Assembly: GCA_913046125.1 (NCBI GenBank)
Contig: CAJWRL010000020.1
Coordinates: forward strand, 1 to 13,488
Direction of reading: 5' to 3'
Length of the DNA stretch: 13,488 bases
From: an uncultured Gammaproteobacteria bacterium
Lineage (GTDB): Bacteria > Pseudomonadota > Gammaproteobacteria > GCA-002705445 > GCA-002716945
Notes under the pieces: model-generated
The model's database searches: none
Told to the model about the DNA's origin: nothing
Seen by the model: only the letters and a program-made list of their open reading frames with translations
Position numbers and translations under genes: made by a program
In this document: in pieces, positions 7,125 to 13,488 of the stretch
How the letters are laid out: each line of letters opens with the position of its first letter
Position numbering within the stretch: the stretch's first letter is position 1

Positions 7125-7273
7125 ATATTTATTATATGTTATTTTTATGATTTCTAACTTATTATTTTAGCAGCCCTTCCTTGCCAATCTTATGTTAATC
7201 AGCGTCTGACATAATGTTCTTTTGGTGTGTCTATCCTGTGGAGAAAATAACAATCTTCAGTTGTTAACAGCTT
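7125..7273 (-). promoter_or_regulatory. dnaA-dnaN spacer with candidate dnaN promoter
   Basis: This is the longest gene-free stretch in the window (149 bp). On the minus strand a -35-like TTGGCA (7187-7182) precedes AATAAT (7166-7161, spacing 15) or TAATAA (7164-7159, spacing 17), about 35 bp before dnaN. Just after the dnaA stop, a 6-bp stem TAACAA/TTGTTA with a 7-nt loop and a following T-rich stretch could act as a weak attenuator. One near-consensus DnaA box lies at 7237-7245. dnaN could be transcribed both from dnaA and from here. Confidence 0.35.
7237..7245 (-). promoter_or_regulatory. Near-consensus DnaA box downstream of dnaA
   Basis: The minus strand reads TTCTCCACA, one mismatch from TTATCCACA. 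It is the only box-like sequence I found in the two dnaA-flanking spacers. A single weak box could take part in regulation, but it does not make an origin. Confidence 0.3.
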
Positions 7274-8572
7274 TTACCCATTGTTTAATATATGCACTAT
7301 ACTGATATAGTCTTGTTCTACTTGCGAATCTTCTTTTCTGAGCCTCTGTATCTTTTTGTTTGCGTGTAAGACTGTTGTGTGGTCTCTACCTCCGAATCCA
7401 TCACCAATTGATGGTAAGCTATTGTTTGTTAAATCCTTACATAGGGCCATGGCCATATGTCTTGGCAAAGTATTTTTTTTATCTCTTTTTGTGGACAGTA
7501 TGTCACTGACCCTTATTTTGTAATAATTAGCTGTAATTTTTTGTATCTGCTCTATAGTTATTAATCTCTGATTCAGTGAAATGAGATCTGCAAGAGTTTC
7601 TTTTGTAAAATCTAGGGTAATGTCGCATTTTCTAAATCTTGCCGTAGCTAATACTCTTCTTAAGTTGCCTTCTAATTCCCTCACATTAGAGTATATATTT
7701 CTGGCCAAAAAGAACGCCACATCACTATCAATTGGCATCCCAAGAGTTTCTGCTTTAGCCTGAAGTATTGCAACTCTTGTTTCTAAGTCCGGTGGATCAA
7801 TTGATACATTCAGACCCCATACCAACCTTGATTTTATTCTATCCTCTAATCCATTTATTTCTTTTGGATATTTATCACACGTTAAAACAACTTGTTTTTT
7901 ATATTCAAACAAAGCATTAAATGTATGAAAAAACTCTTCTTGTGATCTCTCTTTTCCCGCAAAAAACTGTATATCATCTAGCAACAATACATCGAGATTT
8001 CTATAAAATTTCTTAAACTCCTCTATTTGGTTATTCCTTAATGCAGTAACCATATTCTGTACAAACTTCTCAGAGTGAAGATAAACTACTTTTTTATTTT
8101 CATTACTTAACTTGTTACCTATCGAATGGAGAAGATGCGTCTTTCCTAGTCCTACACCTCCATATATATATAGTGGGTTGAAAGCACCAGGTTCATTTAC
8201 AACAGACAAACATGCAGCTTTTGCTAGCTGATTAGATTTCCCCTCAACAAATGACTCGAAGGTCATATCACTGTTTAAATTTGAGACGAACCCTGACGGC
8301 ATTGCCCCTGCCCTCTCGTTTGTCTTTACAGGTGAACTTACGTCTAGGCTAACCAATGTGTTTTCCGCGAGCTGATTTATCACGCCAGCTATTTTACTCA
8401 GGAAGTTCTTTTCAATCTCCTCTTTCATAAACTTGTTTGGTGCATATAACTTTAGTGCATCACCATCTCTCTTGACCTTTAATGGGGCAATCCACAACCT
8501 AATCTCCTTTTCTGTAAGAGTTTCTGATAGTTTATCTAGACATTCGTTCCAAATGTTGTGTTTTGTAATCAT
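7274..8572 (-). CDS. dnaA: Chromosomal replication initiator protein
   Basis: DnaA is the AAA+ ATPase that binds DnaA boxes, opens oriC and recruits the helicase. The 432-residue protein has domain I (about residues 1-78, colinear with E. coli from NIWNECL to the LYAPNKF segment) and a very short domain II linker (about 79-102). Domain III has Walker A GGVGLGKT (138-145), Walker B VLLLDD (195-200), the arginine-finger segment IKSRL and sensor II NVRELEGNLRRV. Domain IV ends in the DNA-recognition signature GGRDHTTVLHA (394-404). The short linker explains why it is smaller than E. coli DnaA (467 aa). Intact recognition residues predict ordinary TTATNCACA boxes. The ATG at 8572 fits domain I, though no Shine-Dalgarno is visible. 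It is divergent from rpmH. Confidence 0.99.
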   Translation of the reverse strand: MITKHNIWNECLDKLSETLTEKEIRLWIAPLKVKRDGDALKLYAPNKFMKEEIEKNFLSKIAGVINQLAENTLVSLDVSSPVKTNERAGAMPSGFVSNLNSDMTFESFVEGKSNQLAKAACLSVVNEPGAFNPLYIYGGVGLGKTHLLHSIGNKLSNENKKVVYLHSEKFVQNMVTALRNNQIEEFKKFYRNLDVLLLDDIQFFAGKERSQEEFFHTFNALFEYKKQVVLTCDKYPKEINGLEDRIKSRLVWGLNVSIDPPDLETRVAILQAKAETLGMPIDSDVAFFLARNIYSNVRELEGNLRRVLATARFRKCDITLDFTKETLADLISLNQRLITIEQIQKITANYYKIRVSDILSTKRDKKNTLPRHMAMALCKDLTNNSLPSIGDGFGGRDHTTVLHANKKIQRLRKEDSQVEQDYISIVHILNNG

Positions 8573-8652
8573 AGTCGGAAGTTAACTATGTCACGAAAAA
8601 ATTTGAATTAATATATTGACATAAAGTAATAATCAAATCACTATACTGAGCT
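8573..8652. promoter_or_regulatory. Divergent dnaA / rpmH promoter region
   Basis: This 80-bp spacer must drive both operons. On the minus strand, TTGATT (8636-8631), a 17-bp spacer and TATTAA (8613-8608) make a plausible dnaA promoter. On the plus strand there is a perfect -35 TTGACA (8616-8621), but the good -10 TATACT (8642-8647) is 20 bp away and would start transcription at the rpmH ATG. An alternative pair is TTGAAT (8603-8608) with AATAAT (8628-8633), spacing 19. The plus and minus elements overlap, so the two directions may compete. I see no DnaA box and no AT-rich repeat array here. Confidence 0.5.
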
Positions 8653-8787
8653 ATGAAAAGAACATTTCAACCTAGCAACATCAAAAGAAAGAGAACTCAT
8701 GGATTTCGTTCTAGAATGAAGACTGCAGCAGGAAGGGCAGTTCTTGCATCCAGAAGAGCGAAAGGAAGAGCTGTTCTTTGCCCATAG
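8653..8787 (+). CDS. rpmH: 50S ribosomal protein L34
   Basis: A 44-codon gene running from the ATG at 8653 to the TAG at 8785-8787. Its product starts MKRTFQPSNIKRKRTHGFR and continues with SRM and a conserved RRAKGRAVL tail, an almost textbook L34 (E. coli 46 aa). L34 is a small, very basic protein of the large ribosomal subunit and stabilises 23S rRNA folds. It is the first gene of the rightward operon, divergent from dnaA as in most bacteria. A weak GAG two bases before the ATG is the only Shine-Dalgarno-like sequence. Its stop codon directly abuts the rnpA start codon in the same frame. The product ends in CP instead of the usual lysine-rich tail. Confidence 0.98.
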   Translation: MKRTFQPSNIKRKRTHGFRSRMKTAAGRAVLASRRAKGRAVLCP

Positions 8788-9123
8788 TTGTACACATTCA
8801 AAAAAGACCTCATCACTATCTCTAGAGACACTATCAAATATTTCAATGATAAAAATGCTCTGAAATCAACTCATCTCAAGCTACAGTTTTTTGAATCAAA
8901 CAAGAATCGCTTGGGAATTGTAATCCCGAAAAAAATCGTTCCACTATCAGTGAATAGGAACTCCCTAAGACGAAGAATGAGAGGTTTTTTTAGAGATCAA
9001 AAATTCCCAAATGGCTCATATGTCATTTTGTTGTCCTTAACTACAAAAATTCAGGCTGAAAAAAAAATTATAAGTGATATTCTAATGCGTGAATGGAAAT
9101 CTTTACTAAGTCAATTACCTTAA
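8788..9123 (+). CDS. rnpA: Ribonuclease P protein component
   Basis: This is the protein cofactor of RNase P, which helps the catalytic RNA bind pre-tRNA and mature its 5' end. The product has 111 residues (E. coli 119) and is identified by position after rpmH, overall basic character, a central KLQFF strand, RLGIVIPKK, and the helix VNRNSLRRRMRGFFR. The latter replaces the family's RNRxKRxxRE, so the second arginine of the RNR motif is serine. The TTG at 8788 must be the start or very near it: the preceding codon is the rpmH TAG in the same frame, and the next in-frame ATG lies beyond the conserved core. No Shine-Dalgarno sits at normal distance (GGAAGAG ends 17 nt upstream), so reinitiation after rpmH is likely. 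The 3' end overlaps yidD by 31 bp. Confidence 0.93.
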   Translation: MYTFKKDLITISRDTIKYFNDKNALKSTHLKLQFFESNKNRLGIVIPKKIVPLSVNRNSLRRRMRGFFRDQKFPNGSYVILLSLTTKIQAEKKIISDILMREWKSLLSQLP

Positions 9124-9335
9124 TTATCGTTGGAATGATCAAATTCTATCAGTTTGTTATATCACCTGTGATGAGCCAGTCATGCAGGCATTACCCTACA
9201 TGTTCAGAATATTCTATTGAATCAATAAAAACACATGGAGTAATAAGAGGGCTCTACTTAACATTGAAAAGAATATTAAAGTGCAGACCGGGAGGAACTC
9301 ATGGCTACGACCCCGTGCCTAAGAGAAAAAAATGA
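9093..9335 (+). CDS. yidD: Membrane protein insertion efficiency factor YidD
   Basis: YidD is a small inner-membrane-associated protein that supports YidC/Sec-dependent insertion. The 80-residue product has an amphipathic or hydrophobic N-terminal helix (about residues 5-25), then the family hallmark CRHYPTCSEYSIESI with its two cysteines, GVIRGLYLTLKRILKCRPG with a third, and the terminal GYDPVP. All are where the family (UPF0161) has them. The ATG at 9093 overlaps rnpA by 31 bp; an in-frame ATG at 9135 preceded by GGA would remove the first 14 residues and is possible. It ends in an ATGA overlap with yidC, so translation of the two is probably coupled, which suits their joint role. Confidence 0.97.
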   Translation: MEIFTKSITLIIVGMIKFYQFVISPVMSQSCRHYPTCSEYSIESIKTHGVIRGLYLTLKRILKCRPGGTHGYDPVPKRKK

Positions 9336-10897
9336 ACAGACTTTTTTTGTATAGCGGTCTCCTTTTCATATTAATTTTAATATTTGATGCATATGATAGG
9401 GACTATAATCAACCAAAAACAGTAATATCACAATCCGGGACTAACGACAGCGCAAAAGAATCTAACAAGCAACCACCTCAAAGCTCGATAATTACTAAGA
9501 CCAGGGTAGATACTGCAAAGCCGATACAAAAAGACATAAGGTCAATAGAAAATAAAAAACTTTTAATAAATTTCGATGCAAAATCAGGGGAATTACTATT
9601 TTCTAAACTTAAAAATTATCCTATAAAACTGGGTGCTACAGATAACGTTGTAATTTTAGATTACGACAAAAAAAGATATACCGCAGCATCGAACATACAA
9701 ATTAAGGATGAACAGACCAAGCCAATTTTCAATGTTACTGAGATATCCGATGACAGTGCCAAATTATCATCTACCAACTTACCGAACATCATAATTACAA
9801 AAAAAATTGTACTTGTCGAAGATAGTCATCAGCTAGTTGTTACAAACAATATACTCAACAACTCAAGTCAGAACATATATGTTAGGAATTACGAGATAAT
9901 TTCACGCGATAACAACAGTACTGCTAGCATAATGTTGCCAACCTACACAGGCAGTGCCTACTACGATAGCGAAAACAAATTCTCTAAAATTTCTTTCGAT
10001 GATATGTTGGAAAACGAACAGGCAATTAGAGTGAAAGATAGCTGGATAAGCATGATAGAGCATTATTTCTTTTCTGCATGGCTTCCAACTAGTGAACAAA
10101 CAAAAACTGTATATACTAATCACGAAAATGGAATTTTTACAATTGGAAGCACATCGCAGTATGACACTGTAGAGCCCGGTCAAAACTATGAATTTAAGTC
10201 AGCCATGTTCGTTGGCCCAAAACTTCAATCTGAGATTTCTGATCTTGCCAACGGCCTTGATCTTACTGTTGACTACGGCATACTGACATTTTTGTCTGCT
10301 CCCCTATTTTGGATTCTAGAGATAATACATGCGGTCTTTGATAATTGGGGCATATCTATCATTGTCTTGACGATATTGATTAAGGCTATATTTTTCAAAT
10401 TATCAGAGACGAGTTATCGTTCCATGGCTCAAATGAAAAAACTTAACCCTAGGATGCAGGCACTGAAAGAGAGATACGCTGAAGACAAAAAGAAATTTAG
10501 TGAAGCTCTTATGAGAATGTACAAAGAGGAAAAAGTAAATCCTCTTGGAGGTTGTTTGCCTATTTTAATTCAAATACCTGTTTTTATAGCTCTGTACTGG
10601 GTACTCGTCGAAAGCGTAGAAATGAGGCATGCCCCTTTTGTAGGTTGGATTCAAGACCTTGCGTCAGCCGATCCATATTTCATATTACCAATAGCCATGG
10701 GGGTATCGATGTATATTCAACAAAAGCTTAACCCAGCTCCTACTGACGCAACACAACAAAAAATATTTCTTTTCTTACCTTTTATCTTTACTGCCCTTTT
10801 CGCAACTTTCCCATCTGGCTTGGTCTTGTACTGGTTAACCAACAACATTCTGTCAATTGCTCAACAGTATGTTATTAACAAAAGAATTGTCGGCTAA
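9332..10897 (+). CDS. yidC: Membrane protein insertase YidC
   Basis: YidC inserts and folds inner-membrane proteins, alone or with SecYEG. The 521-residue protein has the proteobacterial layout: an N-terminal membrane anchor (residues 4-21), a polar low-complexity linker (about 25-70), a large periplasmic domain (to about 310), then the conserved five-helix core beginning DYGILTFLSAPLF (314-326). The coiled cytoplasmic loop 361-400 ends in the near-universal VNPLGGCLPILIQIPVF (402-418). The catalytic groove charge matching E. coli Arg366 is Lys351, a substitution seen in many relatives. The proline that usually follows (FFPL) is Lys356 here. The C-terminal tail after the last helix is only a few residues, lacking the basic extension of E. 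coli YidC. It overlaps yidD by 4 bp and lies 2 bp before mnmE. Confidence 0.98.
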   Translation: MNRLFLYSGLLFILILIFDAYDRDYNQPKTVISQSGTNDSAKESNKQPPQSSIITKTRVDTAKPIQKDIRSIENKKLLINFDAKSGELLFSKLKNYPIKLGATDNVVILDYDKKRYTAASNIQIKDEQTKPIFNVTEISDDSAKLSSTNLPNIIITKKIVLVEDSHQLVVTNNILNNSSQNIYVRNYEIISRDNNSTASIMLPTYTGSAYYDSENKFSKISFDDMLENEQAIRVKDSWISMIEHYFFSAWLPTSEQTKTVYTNHENGIFTIGSTSQYDTVEPGQNYEFKSAMFVGPKLQSEISDLANGLDLTVDYGILTFLSAPLFWILEIIHAVFDNWGISIIVLTILIKAIFFKLSETSYRSMAQMKKLNPRMQALKERYAEDKKKFSEALMRMYKEEKVNPLGGCLPILIQIPVFIALYWVLVESVEMRHAPFVGWIQDLASADPYFILPIAMGVSMYIQQKLNPAPTDATQQKIFLFLPFIFTALFATFPSGLVLYWLTNNILSIAQQYVINKRIVG

Positions 10898-10899
10898 CA

Positions 10900-12237
10900 A
10901 TGAAATCCAATGCAATATGCGCTATTGCAACAGCCAAAGGGAGTTCAGCACTAGGCGTGATCAGAATAAGTGGAGATAATCTAAATTCTTTATTATCTCA
11001 CTTATTTACAAATAAACTCTCGGACAGAAGAGCCATTTTAACTAATGTTAAATTTAAGAATGTTGTATTTGATAATTGCATAGTAATTTTATACTGCGCT
11101 CCAAAATCTTATACTGGTGAGGATGTGATAGAGATTATCACTCATGGAAATCCCGTGATAATGAACTCCATTATAGAGCTCCTGTGTCAGCATGGCGTTT
11201 CGAATGCAGCGCCTGGAGAGTTCACCGAGAGAGCTTTCATAAATAACAAGATATCTCTTGAGAAAGCTGAGGCAGTTGCAGATTTGATTTCTGCCTCAGA
11301 TATCCAGGCTGTTAGGGCTGCACAAAATTCTCTAAGTGGAAAATTTTATGATGATGTCAATGAGGTGTTAACTGGTATAGTTAGTCTTCGAGCAGAGCTT
11401 GAAACTATTATTAATTTCCCTGAAGATAATGATACTCCAGACCTAATAATTAAAAAAATTACTGATCAAGTAGAACGAATAGCTTTGCTTCTTGATACTA
11501 TACTTATCAATTCGAGAGAGGGACGTTCTTTAAATCACAAAAGGACATACGCTTTTATTGGTAAACCTAATTCAGGTAAATCTTCCATTATAAATTGTTT
11601 GCTAAGAGAGGAAGCGTCTATTGTAACCAGCATAGCAGGCACAACCAGAGATTCTATCGAGTATGAATTATCAATAAATAATAAGATTGTAACAATTGTA
11701 GATACTGCAGGAATAAGAACGACTCAAGATAAAGTTGAAATTGAGGGAATTGAAAGATCTATAAAAGCTGTACTAAAAGCCGATAAGATATTCTACGTTG
11801 TCGACGTTTCTAGAGGACTAGATAAAGAGGATTACACTATATTGAAAAACTATAATATTACAAACTATGACATCGTATTCAATAAAATTGATCTAAAGGG
11901 TCTTGAGCCGAGAGTAATAAGAAATTCTCCTACCGAGATATATCTGTCCGCCATCAATAATATAGGTATAGATCTTATTAGAGATAGAGTTGACGAGGAC
12001 TTTATTAAAGTAGAAAAAGCTGAAGATCTCTATCTTGCGAGATCAAGGCATGTTGACCATCTAATGGATGCAAAAGAATGTATCAATCGATGTCCAAGTC
12101 ATATCTCAGACTGTAAGTATGACATTCTCGCTGAGGACATGAGAAACGCACATGTAGCTTTATCATCTATTTTAGGGCAAAATCCAACAGAAGAATTATT
12201 AAATAAAATTTTCACAAGTTTTTGTATTGGCAAATGA
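10900..12237 (+). CDS. mnmE: tRNA uridine-5-carboxymethylaminomethyl GTPase MnmE
   Basis: With MnmG, this GTPase makes the cmnm5 modification at wobble uridine 34 of several tRNAs. The 445 residues comprise an N-terminal tetrahydrofolate-binding domain (about 1-115, with the SYTGEDVIEI and PGEFTERAF motifs) and a helical domain. The inserted G domain has G1 GKPNSGKS (221-228), TTRD (248-251), DTAG (268-271) and NKID (328-331). The invariant C-terminal FCIGK (441-445) carries the cysteine implicated in the reaction. The potassium-sensing Asn of the P-loop (Asn224) is present, as expected for a GTPase activated by dimerisation. The usual HGG after the folate motif is HGN. It lies 2 bp after yidC and overlaps mnmG by 4 bp, keeping the two partners coupled. 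Confidence 0.99.
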   Translation: MKSNAICAIATAKGSSALGVIRISGDNLNSLLSHLFTNKLSDRRAILTNVKFKNVVFDNCIVILYCAPKSYTGEDVIEIITHGNPVIMNSIIELLCQHGVSNAAPGEFTERAFINNKISLEKAEAVADLISASDIQAVRAAQNSLSGKFYDDVNEVLTGIVSLRAELETIINFPEDNDTPDLIIKKITDQVERIALLLDTILINSREGRSLNHKRTYAFIGKPNSGKSSIINCLLREEASIVTSIAGTTRDSIEYELSINNKIVTIVDTAGIRTTQDKVEIEGIERSIKAVLKADKIFYVVDVSRGLDKEDYTILKNYNITNYDIVFNKIDLKGLEPRVIRNSPTEIYLSAINNIGIDLIRDRVDEDFIKVEKAEDLYLARSRHVDHLMDAKECINRCPSHISDCKYDILAEDMRNAHVALSSILGQNPTEELLNKIFTSFCIGK

Positions 12238-13488
12238 ATATTTATGACGTAATAGTTGTTGGTGGAGGGCATGCTGGTTGCGAAGCAGCTCACGCAAGCG
12301 CTCGTCTTGGCTCTAAGACACTTTTAATTACGATGAAAATAGATGGTATTGGCCAAATGAGTTGCAACCCAGCTATTGGAGGTATTGGAAAATCTCACCT
12401 TGCGCGCGAGGTTGATGCACTTGATGGCCTAATGTGCAAAGCTGCGGATGATGCCTCTCTTCAGTCTAGAGTTCTCAATTCAAGCAAAGGGGCAGCGGTC
12501 AGAGCAACTAGGATTCAAACTTGCAGAGACGAGTATAAGAAAGCTATGCAAAAGGATATTTTGAATCATGAAAACCTTACTGTCCTTCAATCAACTGTAA
12601 AGTCTGTAAAGTTTTCAAAAAACAGAGCTGAGGGTGTTGTTATTGAAACGGGAGATTACATAAAATCAAAATGTGTAGTGCTCACTGCCGGAACATTTTT
12701 AGGCGGTGTAATACATATGGGAGAAAAAACATTTTCTGCCGGACGGTCGGGTGATAGAGCCTCTGTCGAATTAGAAAAGTACTTTAAAGATTCCGGATTC
12801 AATATTGAAAGATTGAAGACAGGAACACCACCGAGAATTAAGACCGAATCTATTAATTTCGACAGACTTCAAAAACAAGACAGCGACCATCCTCTCCCTA
12901 TGTTGTCATATCTAAATGATCACTACGGATTTTCTCCAAGTCATATCGAAAAGATACCATGCTATATAACTCATACAAATATGCATACACATGAGATCAT
13001 TGAATCTAATAAACATAAGTCACCGCTATTCAATGGAAAAATCAAATCAGTTGGGCCAAGATACTGCCCTTCTATTGAAGATAAAGTTTATAGGTTTTCA
13101 GACAAATCTAGCCATCAAGTTTTTCTTGAACCTGAGACTTCTGATAACTTAGAAATATATCCAAATGGTCTATCAACAAGTTTACCGCTAGAGGTACAAG
13201 AAGAGTTCTTGCAAACAATATCTGGCTTGGAACGTTGCGAAATAACACAGCCGGGATATGCTATTGAGTATAGTTACTTTGACCCTAGGGGACTGAAATC
13301 AAACCTTGAAACAAAAAATATTGATAGCCTATTCTTCGCTGGGCAAATAAATGGGACGACTGGCTACGAAGAAGCTGCTGCTCAGGGAATAATCGCTGGG
13401 ATCAATGCTGCCAGAAAATCTCAGGGTAAATCCAGTTGGACACCCCAGCGTCATGAGTCATATATCGGCGTACTAATTGATGATCTTA
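12234..13488 (+). CDS. mnmG: tRNA wobble-uridine FAD enzyme MnmG (partial, 3' truncated)
   Basis: MnmG (GidA) is the FAD- and NADH-dependent partner of MnmE. The frame is open from the ATG at 12234 to the window edge: 418 of about 630 expected residues. Visible are the FAD-binding VVGGGHAGCEAA near the N-terminus, QMSCNPAIGG and GPRYCPSIEDK with the two family cysteines, LKTGTPPR, signature 1 FAGQINGTTGYEEAAAQG, and signature 2 GVLIDDL at the very end. Two normally fixed loop residues differ: KGHL reads KSHL, and KGPAVRATR reads KGAAVRATR. The ATGA overlap with mnmE fixes the start. The C-terminal helical, tRNA- and MnmE-contacting region lies beyond the window. Confidence 0.98.
   Translation, partial: MNIYDVIVVGGGHAGCEAAHASARLGSKTLLITMKIDGIGQMSCNPAIGGIGKSHLAREVDALDGLMCKAADDASLQSRVLNSSKGAAVRATRIQTCRDEYKKAMQKDILNHENLTVLQSTVKSVKFSKNRAEGVVIETGDYIKSKCVVLTAGTFLGGVIHMGEKTFSAGRSGDRASVELEKYFKDSGFNIERLKTGTPPRIKTESINFDRLQKQDSDHPLPMLSYLNDHYGFSPSHIEKIPCYITHTNMHTHEIIESNKHKSPLFNGKIKSVGPRYCPSIEDKVYRFSDKSSHQVFLEPETSDNLEIYPNGLSTSLPLEVQEEFLQTISGLERCEITQPGYAIEYSYFDPRGLKSNLETKNIDSLFFAGQINGTTGYEEAAAQGIIAGINAARKSQGKSSWTPQRHESYIGVLIDDL

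Noticed and set aside
7581..7763. Plus-strand open frame of 60 codons
   Set aside because: Antisense to the AAA+ part of dnaA; no recognisable product.
9902..10183. Minus-strand open frame of 93 codons
   Set aside because: Antisense to the periplasmic domain of yidC; cysteine-rich, low-complexity translation typical of a shadow frame.
12099..12293. Minus-strand open frame of 64 codons
   Set aside because: Antisense across the mnmE-mnmG junction, where both sense proteins are conserved.
1..13488. Mobile element, CRISPR array, tRNA/rRNA, or a novel defence-type system
   Set aside because: I found no transposase, direct-repeat array, cloverleaf or rRNA signature. Nearly all sequence is explained by conserved housekeeping genes; the unusual parts are parS sites and divergent motifs, not a new gene set.

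Overview
The window is an AT-rich chromosomal segment carrying the replication-initiation neighbourhood of a bacterium, very probably a gammaproteobacterium. GyrB (805 aa, with the long insertion typical of Gram-negative GyrB), DnaA, YidC, MnmE and MnmG all align almost without gaps to the E. coli proteins as I remember them. The gene order dnaA-dnaN-recF-gyrB, divergent from rpmH-rnpA-yidD-yidC-mnmE-mnmG, is the ancestral gammaproteobacterial arrangement. Tight packing, 1-31 bp overlaps, weak or absent Shine-Dalgarno sequences and low GC suggest a streamlined, perhaps marine, lineage. That is inference; the sequence does not fix genus or family.

Layout. Positions 1-218 hold the 3' end of an unrecognised plus-strand gene, overlapped by a YeeZ-like SDR-family protein (215-1054). 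A short orphan ParA-type ATPase (1058-1693, minus) converges on it. Upstream of that ATPase lies a long minus-strand run, in transcription order dnaA (8572-7274), dnaN, recF, gyrB and xthA (ending at 1744). The last four overlap each other and are probably one transcript. An 80-bp spacer (8573-8652) separates dnaA from the divergent plus-strand run: rpmH (44 codons), rnpA, yidD, yidC, mnmE and mnmG. mnmG runs off the right edge.

How the genes work together. The left run makes the initiator (DnaA), the sliding clamp (DnaN), a gap-repair/replication-fork factor (RecF), the gyrase B subunit and an AP endonuclease. The right run makes ribosomal protein L34, the RNase P protein, two membrane-protein insertion factors (YidD, YidC) and the two subunits of the tRNA wobble-uridine modification complex (MnmE-MnmG).

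The most striking non-gene signal is a pair of near-perfect 16-bp parS-like sequences (each 15/16 to TGTTTCACGTGAAACA or its TGTTNCACGTGAAACA form) inside recF, 462 bp apart. They suggest that the ParB-bound chromosomal centromere sits here. No parB is in the window, and neither dnaA-flanking spacer has a DnaA-box cluster that would make it a convincing oriC. RecF itself is unusual: its ABC signature and D-loop are degenerate. rpmH and rnpA abut in the same frame with only a stop codon between them. I see no mobile element, CRISPR array, tRNA, rRNA or clearly novel multi-gene system. No gene-free stretch exceeds 149 bp.
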